In this document: in pieces, positions 1 through 5,462 of the stretch
Position numbering within the stretch: position 1 is the stretch's first letter
How the letters are laid out: each line of letters opens with the position of its first letter
Assembly (NCBI GenBank): GCA_934271725.1
Contig: CAKQSC010000070.1
Location: 1 to 5,462, forward strand
Origin: an uncultured Clostridia bacterium
GTDB lineage: Bacteria; Bacillota; Clostridia; Christensenellales; Borkfalkiaceae
Direction: 5' to 3'
DNA length: 5,462 nucleotides
Position numbers and translations under genes: made by a program
Notes under the pieces: generated by a model
Databases searched by the model: none
Told to the model about the DNA's origin: nothing
Seen by the model: the letters and a program-made list of their open reading frames with translations, nothing else

Positions 1-50
1 AAGAAAAACCTTGCATAACAGCCACCCGAAATTATTTTTTCTACACACGG

Positions 51-81
51 ATTATCGACGTTATGAAAGGTTTTAATTCAA
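51..81 (-). promoter_or_regulatory. weak candidate sigma-70-type promoter downstream of addA
   Basis: On the minus strand TTGAAT (81-76) and GATAAT (56-51) resemble -35 and -10 boxes, with 4 of 6 and 5 of 6 matches to consensus. They are 19 bases apart, which is longer than the ideal 17. They lie between the addA stop and a possible ATG at 16-14 that is preceded by GGGTGG. In AT-rich intergenic DNA such matches arise easily by chance, so this is only a suggestion that the next minus-strand gene has its own promoter. Confidence 0.2.
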
Positions 82-94
82 TTTTTATGCAATT

Positions 95-3000
95 TTACAA
101 AATAATTTGACTTTCTTTTTGTAGATTGACGATAACCGTCTTTTCGACTTTCACGTCGAGCGAGATTTCAACCGCCCTTTTATAAAGTTCGAGTTGCTTT
201 GCGTATCTTTTAACAAGTTCTTCGTCCTCTTTTACGGAAAACTTATAGTCGACTATAACCGCCTTGCCGTCTTTTATCGCAAGAAGGTCTATTGTACCCT
301 GAACGACCATTTTTTCATTTCCGTCGTATCCTTCTTTCAACTCACCGGCGGGAAGATTCACCGTAAACTTTTTCTCTTTGTACGTTTTGTAGCCTTTGAG
401 ATTTTTTAAAACTTCAAGCGAAAGTATTCGTTTGATTTTTTCTTCGTCGACTATTCCGTCATACTCTTCGGGCATATCCGCCGTCAAAAAACCGCCGTCG
501 AAATCGTACAGTTCGAGATATTTGTGATAAGCGACGCCCCTTTCTATTCTTTCCGTAGCGTCGTCGTCGGCATATTTATACAATGCGGGAACGTAACTTT
601 CCGATTCGTCGTATTCTTTTGCGATTGCCGTAACACTGCTTTTTTCGGGAAGAGTAATATCCGCGCCGAACAAGTAGTTAAACGAAAGGCTTTTACGAAT
701 GTTTTCTACGAGAGTGTCGTTTCCGTCGTTTAAATATATTTCTCTCTCCGGCGCGCTCGTAACGGCGTTTTCGAGAGTCGACGAATATATTTTGTTATAT
801 TCGTATGCGGGCGTGTAATCGAACAACTCGAAGAAATTGTTGGCGTTTTCCACCTCTCTTCTTTTGGTTTTCGGGGTTTCTTTTCCGTTCGCAACTATAT
901 ACATAGAATATTTTGCTCTCGTCAGCGCGACGTAAAGAAGCCTTATCTTTTCGTACCGCAAAAAGTCGCCCGCGTTTTCCGCGAAATATCTTCTGTAAAG
1001 GTTTGTTCCGACTTTACGGTTTTCTCTGTCGTAAGTTTTAAGCGCAAGCCCGAAGTTTCTGTTATAGAAAAAGTCTTCGTTGGTAAAATCTCCCGTATTG
1101 AACTTATGCTGTGCGTTGGCAAGTATCACTATCGGATATTCGAGACCTTTGGATTTATGAACGGTGGTAACGATTACAGCGTTTTCGCCACCCGTTTCGT
1201 TTACGTTAAGACACTTACCCGTTTTAACTTTTTTAAGGAAAGTGTAAACGTCGTAGTCGCCGAGATTGTTCGCTATGCTTAAAAAGGCGTTTACCCTTTC
1301 TAATCGCAACGCGCCGAGTTTCATCGCGCCCCATTTCAAATCCAAATCTTTTTCCCGTATCACGCTTTGCAAAATCTCGTAAACGGACAGTATACCCGAG
1401 CGGTCTCTCAACCTTTTATAATAGCAATCGAACTCTTTGAGTTTTCTGCACAATTCGTCGTCATTGCTTTTCATATACCTTAAATACGCTTCGTAAAAAG
1501 ATTTATCTCTGCCGGGCGTAAACTTACGTATGGCAAACAAATCTTCCTCGTCAAGCCCCGCGATAAGTTTAAGCGTAGACGCGAGAGGCACGTCCGACGA
1601 ATAATTGTCGATAAGAGAAAGCAGGTTTAAAAGTTGTTTTATCTCCGGATAATCGTCAAGTTTGGTTTCGCCCTGCGTAGAAACGGGTATGCCCGAGCGT
1701 TTCAGCACTTCGAGAATAGCGTCGACTTCCTCGTTGAACTCGCCGACGAGTATCGCTATATCGCCGTATTCGATTTTCTTTAAGTTTTCGGGATCGTCCG
1801 CGCTTTCGGGCAAAGGCTCGTGCCGATCTTTTGGCGGAGCGTAATAATACCCGTTTACGGATTTTTCTATTATCTGTTTTACGAGAACGCCGACTGCGGA
1901 AACTTCTTCTCCGAAACCCTCCTCGTAATCTTTTTTTACTCCGTACACGTCCTCTATAATCCGCCCCGCATCGTCGTCGACAACGTTATAGAGTCTGCAC
2001 TCTCCGCGATATTTGCCGTAACCGCCGTATGTTACCAAAGGAGAATAGGGCATATCCGTTCTGTCCGTCATTATTCCCGTAAACACGGTGTTGCAGTAAT
2101 CTAATATATTCGGTGCGCTTCTGTGGTTTACCACGAGTTCGAGAAGTTTGGCGTCGTCGGCGGTTATATACTCTTTCGCCTTGTCCGCGAAAAAGCCCGA
2201 GTTGCATCCGCGGAAACCGTATATGCTCTGTTTGAGGTCTCCCACCATAAACAGATTATTCCGCCCGATTTTTTTGAATATCGCTTCCTGTATGCCGTTT
2301 ACGTCCTGATATTCGTCGATGAATATGTATTTATACTTTTCGGAAACGGTTTTTCGTATGGATTCGTTTTGCAGTATCTTATACGCTTTGGAAGCGAGAT
2401 CGGCAAAATCGAGTTTAGCGAGTTCTTTTTTCTTTTCCGCATACGCCCTTTCGTATTCTTCTATAAGACTTACGAGATTTTCGGTATCTTCTTTGGTCGA
2501 CAAAAACGCCGACAAATCCGTTTCGTAGTCGTTAAGTCCGACGATTGCGTCGTCAAGCGCTTTTTTCCCTCTGCTTTTCGTTTCGGCGTATCTTTCAAGC
2601 AATTCCGCAACGGCGAAATCAGCGTCTTTTATATTAGGTTTGTTGGCTTTGGAATCTATTTTAAAACCTTTTAAAGAATATACGTCCTTGCATTTTACGT
2701 AACCCTCGAACACTCCCGCGCACAGCGCGCTTGCAGAAACGAGTTTGTCCGCTTTCAGTTTTTTCGCTTCTTCGGTTATGCTCTTCATTTCTTCTATAAT
2801 GCCGTTCAGCGAATTGTCAAGTCTGTTTTTAAAGTAAGCAAGCATTCCTTTAAAATACTCTTCCGTAAAGTTTGAAAGATTGTCTCTTAAAACCCCTATA
2901 CCCTTTTCTTCCACGCTCGCTTTTTCGACCGTTTTAATTATTTGCGTTTTGAAATGTTCGTCCTGTCTGCTTCTAGAAAACACGGACAGCAATTTGAAAA

Positions 3001-3469
3001 AGTTTTCGTCCTTTTTTTCGTATTTTTCGTCGAACAAATCGTCTATCGTTTTTTGTTTTAACACGGTAGCGTCGTTTTCGTCTATAATGCAAAACTCCGG
3101 ATCGGCGTCCGCCTCGAAAAAATAAGTTCTTACGAGGTCGGAAAAGAAAGAATCTATCGTCGATATGGAAGCGGTGGCGACTTTTTTGAGTTCGGGAACG
3201 AGTTCTTTGTTCCCTTGCGCCACGCCGGACGACAAAGCGGATTTAAGTCTTTCTTTAATTTCGCTCGCGGCGGTTTTCGTAAAGGTTACGGCAAGTATCT
3301 CGTTTACGGACGCCTCTTTTTTAAGAATTATATCGATAATCCGCCGTATCATCGTATACGTTTTTCCGCTACCCGCGGAAGCGGACACGAGCATATTTCC
3401 TTTGTGGTCGGTTATTGCGATTTTTTGTCTTTTTGCGTTTTCTTCCGCCATTACGGCAATATCCGTCAT
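95..3469 (-). CDS. addA: AddA, ATP-dependent helicase/nuclease subunit A (complete, 1124 aa)
   Basis: This is the motor subunit of the cytoplasmic AddAB helicase-nuclease, which unwinds and resects double-strand DNA ends to load RecA. Superfamily 1A (UvrD/RecB-type) motifs are seen in order: Q-motif glutamine Q15; Walker A ASAGSGKT at 30-37 (K36); motif Ia VTFTKTAASEI at 61-71; TIDSF at 104-108; the AddA-typical LDFADL at 353-358; Walker B IDEYQD at 384-389; motif III GDLKQSIYGFR at 410-420; motif IV NHRSAPN at 448-454; motif V VHKSKGLEYP at 770-779; motif VI YVALTRAK at 846-853. The C-terminal RecB-family nuclease shows H982, D1061 (GTID), D1074-Y-K1076 and QLELY from Q1092, so it should be active. 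At 1124 aa it is shorter than the B. subtilis protein (about 1230), with nothing essential visibly lost. The start is fixed by a GGAGG six bases upstream and by the Q15-to-K36 spacing, which matches B. subtilis AddA as I recall it. Met7 has no comparable ribosome binding site. The ATG overlaps the addB stop as ATGA, which implies co-transcription and translational coupling. The stop is TAA. Confidence 0.97.
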   Translation of the reverse strand: MTDIAVMAEENAKRQKIAITDHKGNMLVSASAGSGKTYTMIRRIIDIILKKEASVNEILAVTFTKTAASEIKERLKSALSSGVAQGNKELVPELKKVATASISTIDSFFSDLVRTYFFEADADPEFCIIDENDATVLKQKTIDDLFDEKYEKKDENFFKLLSVFSRSRQDEHFKTQIIKTVEKASVEEKGIGVLRDNLSNFTEEYFKGMLAYFKNRLDNSLNGIIEEMKSITEEAKKLKADKLVSASALCAGVFEGYVKCKDVYSLKGFKIDSKANKPNIKDADFAVAELLERYAETKSRGKKALDDAIVGLNDYETDLSAFLSTKEDTENLVSLIEEYERAYAEKKKELAKLDFADLASKAYKILQNESIRKTVSEKYKYIFIDEYQDVNGIQEAIFKKIGRNNLFMVGDLKQSIYGFRGCNSGFFADKAKEYITADDAKLLELVVNHRSAPNILDYCNTVFTGIMTDRTDMPYSPLVTYGGYGKYRGECRLYNVVDDDAGRIIEDVYGVKKDYEEGFGEEVSAVGVLVKQIIEKSVNGYYYAPPKDRHEPLPESADDPENLKKIEYGDIAILVGEFNEEVDAILEVLKRSGIPVSTQGETKLDDYPEIKQLLNLLSLIDNYSSDVPLASTLKLIAGLDEEDLFAIRKFTPGRDKSFYEAYLRYMKSNDDELCRKLKEFDCYYKRLRDRSGILSVYEILQSVIREKDLDLKWGAMKLGALRLERVNAFLSIANNLGDYDVYTFLKKVKTGKCLNVNETGGENAVIVTTVHKSKGLEYPIVILANAQHKFNTGDFTNEDFFYNRNFGLALKTYDRENRKVGTNLYRRYFAENAGDFLRYEKIRLLYVALTRAKYSMYIVANGKETPKTKRREVENANNFFELFDYTPAYEYNKIYSSTLENAVTSAPEREIYLNDGNDTLVENIRKSLSFNYLFGADITLPEKSSVTAIAKEYDESESYVPALYKYADDDATERIERGVAYHKYLELYDFDGGFLTADMPEEYDGIVDEEKIKRILSLEVLKNLKGYKTYKEKKFTVNLPAGELKEGYDGNEKMVVQGTIDLLAIKDGKAVIVDYKFSVKEDEELVKRYAKQLELYKRAVEISLDVKVEKTVIVNLQKESQIIL

Positions 3470-5462
3470 TCTTCGCCTCCTTTTTTATCGATAACGTTTA
3501 AAATCGTTTGATTGCCAACCCCCGTAACGCGTCTCGCTACCCCCGTTACGTTGTTCTGAAACCCGCAAAGCGCGTTGTACTTACAATATTCGCAAGCGCC
3601 TTCGTACGGCGTCGGCGCAATGAAACCGCGTTGCATGTCCGAAACACCGCTTTCCGCTATTTTATAAGAATATTCCACGAACGCGTCGAAAGTTTCTTCG
3701 TTTAAAACGGATTTTTTATCTTTGACTTTCCCGTCGCCCGCAAGCGTTACTTCGAGAAGATTGGAAGTACCCTTTTCCGTCAGTCTTTTGTCGGAAGCCC
3801 TGACTATCTCTTCGCTGTTTAACGTATACCCGTTAAGCGTATATTCGTTTTCGTCCGCTTTGGTGTACGAATCTTTTATATATTCGTAGTACACTCCCGA
3901 GGGGATTTTCCCTAGGCTTTTGAGCGCGTGCATATACAGAAACGCCTGAATCTTATTGCCCGTGTACAAAAGTTCTTCCGTATTTTTCAGTTCCGCGCCC
4001 GTTTTATAATCGACAACCCTGACGTATTTGTCGTAAACGTCAACTCTGTCTATTTTTCCGTTCAGAACGGCATCGCCTTTTTCTCCCTTTATAATCACTC
4101 CGTCGTACTTTTCCCCGTTGCCGAACGCTATTTCCGTTCCCGCCGGTTTAATGTCGGAATATTCAAACTGCTCGTAGACGACTCCGCTTATCCGTACCGC
4201 CTCGCTCGCAGTTCGTTTAAGACGATAATTTCCTCGCGCCGTTTCGGCGTAAACTTTATATTCGTCGGACGAAATTATTTCCTCCGCGCGTTTCACGGCA
4301 AGCGTTTCCGCTTCTTTCTTGTCTTTTAAACGGGGAAGTTCGGAAACGACTGCGTCTAAAACGTCGTGTATGATATTACCTATATCGAGAGGTTTCACGT
4401 CGCCCGTATCCTCTTCTTTTAGTTTCAGTCCGTAGTCGGCGTATTCCTTATAAGGACACGAAAAATACGTTTCGAGTCTGCTTACGCTTATATTTTCTCG
4501 CGCAAGAGATTCCTTTAATTCTTCCGTGGCGTACGGTTTTTTGTTGTCCGACACCATATCCTTTAATTTTTCTTTCAAAGATTCGTCCGTCGCCCGGTAA
4601 AACGAAGAAGGCGCGTCGAGATTTTCCGCCATACCGCCCGCATAGGACGAACATTCTTTTACAAACTCTTTTACCGCCGGTTTATAAGCCGAATAGTTAA
4701 GCGAAAGCGTTTTTACAAGAACGTTTTCATCACGCGAATCGTATATATCGGCAAAACTTTTGGAAATCTTTTTGCCGAAAATCTTTTCGGCGTAAGTTAT
4801 TATTTCGCTTTTGGAGTTCTTTTCGCCCTTGCCCGTTTTTACCGAGCACGTGAGAACGAGTTTGTTCTCAAAAGACGTTAAAGCGAGGCAAAGGTTTTCT
4901 TTTTCCCTTTCGTTCACCAAAGCAACCTTGGGTTCTATAAGCCGTTGAAGGTCTTCGAGGCAGTCTATGTCCGCGTCGGTAAGAAGCGCGGTGTCCGTTT
5001 TTCCGAAAGGTATATCTCCGTTTAAACCTATCGCGAACAGCGTGTCTATTTTACGCAGTCTTACGTCTTTTATTTCCGCAACGTAAACGGCGTCGCTCGA
5101 TTGCGGTATAACGGAAATCTCGTTCGCTTCCGCCCCCGCTTTTATAAGTTGAAGATATTCGTCCGTTTTCAATACCGATTCGCCCGACAAATCGCTTACC
5201 GTTTTTAAAAGTTCGTTTATTTTTTGCGAACATTGAGTTAAAAACGCACTTTCGACCGTATCGCCGTAATTTTCCGACTTTTTACATATCTTTTCTATTT
5301 TTTTGTCTACGTCGAAACACAGGAAAAGGCTTGCAACCGCTTCCGCAAAATCTTGCGCCTTTCCCTTTTTGGGAATAATTTCTTTGATTTTTTTAAGCCC
5401 TTCCGTAACGACGGACAAACTTCCGTCCGAAAAACCGCGTAAAAATCTCGTTCGATTAAACC
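3466..5462 (-). CDS. addB: AddB, helicase/nuclease subunit B, C-terminal part (5' end cut by window edge)
   Basis: This is the partner subunit of AddA. In the characterised enzyme it scans for Chi, has no working helicase motor, and cuts the 5'-ended strand. The frame is open from the stop to the right edge, giving 664 residues; family length is near 1150, so about 500 N-terminal residues, including the nucleotide-binding region, are missing. Numbering from the first full codon in the window: a typical AddB segment at about 101-150 (EYLQLIKAGAE, then FAIGLNGDIP) ends the helicase-like region. Position 193-197 reads ALTSF, where active helicases have ALTRA. The RecB-type nuclease has GNIIH (H365), GKID (D471), D484-Y-K486 and QAFLY (Q505). 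Four cysteines, C335 (SCPYKEYA) and C623-x2-C626-x5-C632, match the spacing of the 4Fe-4S cluster that staples the nuclease domain in B. subtilis AddB. Both the nuclease and the cluster therefore look intact. The TGA stop overlaps the addA start. No start codon is visible: in-frame TTG or ATG codons inside the window are internal. Confidence 0.95.
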   Translation of the reverse strand, partial: FNRTRFLRGFSDGSLSVVTEGLKKIKEIIPKKGKAQDFAEAVASLFLCFDVDKKIEKICKKSENYGDTVESAFLTQCSQKINELLKTVSDLSGESVLKTDEYLQLIKAGAEANEISVIPQSSDAVYVAEIKDVRLRKIDTLFAIGLNGDIPFGKTDTALLTDADIDCLEDLQRLIEPKVALVNEREKENLCLALTSFENKLVLTCSVKTGKGEKNSKSEIITYAEKIFGKKISKSFADIYDSRDENVLVKTLSLNYSAYKPAVKEFVKECSSYAGGMAENLDAPSSFYRATDESLKEKLKDMVSDNKKPYATEELKESLARENISVSRLETYFSCPYKEYADYGLKLKEEDTGDVKPLDIGNIIHDVLDAVVSELPRLKDKKEAETLAVKRAEEIISSDEYKVYAETARGNYRLKRTASEAVRISGVVYEQFEYSDIKPAGTEIAFGNGEKYDGVIIKGEKGDAVLNGKIDRVDVYDKYVRVVDYKTGAELKNTEELLYTGNKIQAFLYMHALKSLGKIPSGVYYEYIKDSYTKADENEYTLNGYTLNSEEIVRASDKRLTEKGTSNLLEVTLAGDGKVKDKKSVLNEETFDAFVEYSYKIAESGVSDMQRGFIAPTPYEGACEYCKYNALCGFQNNVTGVARRVTGVGNQTILNVIDKKGGEE
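3476..3483 (-). promoter_or_regulatory. Shine-Dalgarno of addA, inside the addB 3' end
   Basis: On the minus strand the sequence reads AAAGGAGG, then six bases, then ATG at 3469. This is a near-perfect complement to the 16S rRNA 3' end at good spacing, and it selects Met1 over Met7 as the addA start. It lies within the last codons of addB, whose C-terminal KKGGEE is spelled by the same bases. Ribosomes finishing addB would sit directly on it, so coupled translation of the two subunits is likely. Confidence 0.85.

Noticed and set aside
4..91. Inverted repeats AAAACCTT/AAGGTTTT (5-12 with 67-74) and TGCATAA/TTATGCA (12-18 with 85-91)
   Set aside because: The arms are short, AT-rich, separated by 50 or more bases, and would cross each other if both formed. 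There is no compact hairpin followed by a T-run, so they do not support a terminator or operator.
3..110. 35-codon plus-strand frame open from the left edge to TGA at 108-110, possibly the end of a converging gene
   Set aside because: It is too short to recognise, has no known C-terminal motif, and another frame is also open for 24 codons here, so chance is a sufficient explanation.
2123..2674. 183-codon open frame on the plus strand
   Set aside because: It lies wholly antisense to addA across the region between the Walker B motif and the earlier helicase motifs. Its translation is rich in Phe and Arg with no recognisable domain, as expected from the reverse complement of a gene with this codon bias.
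3168..3384. Chi-like AGCGG pentamers (GAAGCGG at 3168-3174 and 3378-3384)
   Set aside because: AGCGG is the B. subtilis Chi site and GAAGCGG the staphylococcal one, but about five copies of any pentamer per strand are expected by chance in a window this size, and the Chi of this organism is unknown.
3165..3511. Two overlapping plus-strand open frames of about 100 codons, one with hydrophobic stretches
   Set aside because: Both are antisense to the conserved N-terminal helicase motifs of addA and its ribosome binding site. The hydrophobic look comes from the reverse complement of Lys/Glu/Asn-rich codons.
3928..4329. 133-codon open frame on the plus strand
   Set aside because: It is antisense to the AddB nuclease domain, whose catalytic residues are in the minus-strand frame. 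The composition is F/R/V-rich, and I see no credible ribosome binding site or domain.
5416..5418. TTG at 5418-5416 as the addB start
   Set aside because: The frame stays open upstream to the window edge and AddB proteins are about 500 residues longer, so this is an internal leucine codon.

Overview
The window holds one recognisable unit, read entirely on the minus strand: the 3' part of addB (cut by the right edge) followed by a complete addA. Together these encode the AddAB helicase-nuclease, the Bacillota counterpart of RecBCD, which processes double-strand breaks for RecA-dependent recombination. Gene order addB-addA, the ATGA stop/start overlap, a strong GGAGG Shine-Dalgarno, and the iron-sulfur type AddB all point to a Bacillota-like (Firmicutes) bacterium, probably a clostridial lineage. 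Base composition looks to be in the low-to-mid 40s % GC by eye. The proteins are divergent from the Bacillus subtilis pair, and AddA is somewhat shorter (1124 aa against roughly 1230), so I would not name a genus.

Layout, from right to left in the direction of transcription: 5462-3466 is the C-terminal 664 residues of AddB, covering the end of the helicase-like region and the RecB-family nuclease with its four iron-sulfur cysteines. About 500 N-terminal codons should lie beyond the right edge. At 3483-3476, inside the last codons of addB, is the addA ribosome binding site. 3469-95 is addA, with all superfamily 1 helicase motifs and an intact C-terminal nuclease. Positions 94-1 are an AT-rich gap with no convincing terminator. 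It contains a weak candidate promoter and a possible start of another minus-strand gene at the very edge.

AddA supplies the 3'-5' translocating motor and one nuclease; AddB supplies structural and Chi-scanning functions and the second nuclease. Both nuclease sites look intact, so the complex should be able to cut both strands. The window is otherwise ordinary: I see no mobile element, CRISPR array, RNA gene or undescribed system. The long open frames on the plus strand are antisense shadows of addA and addB.
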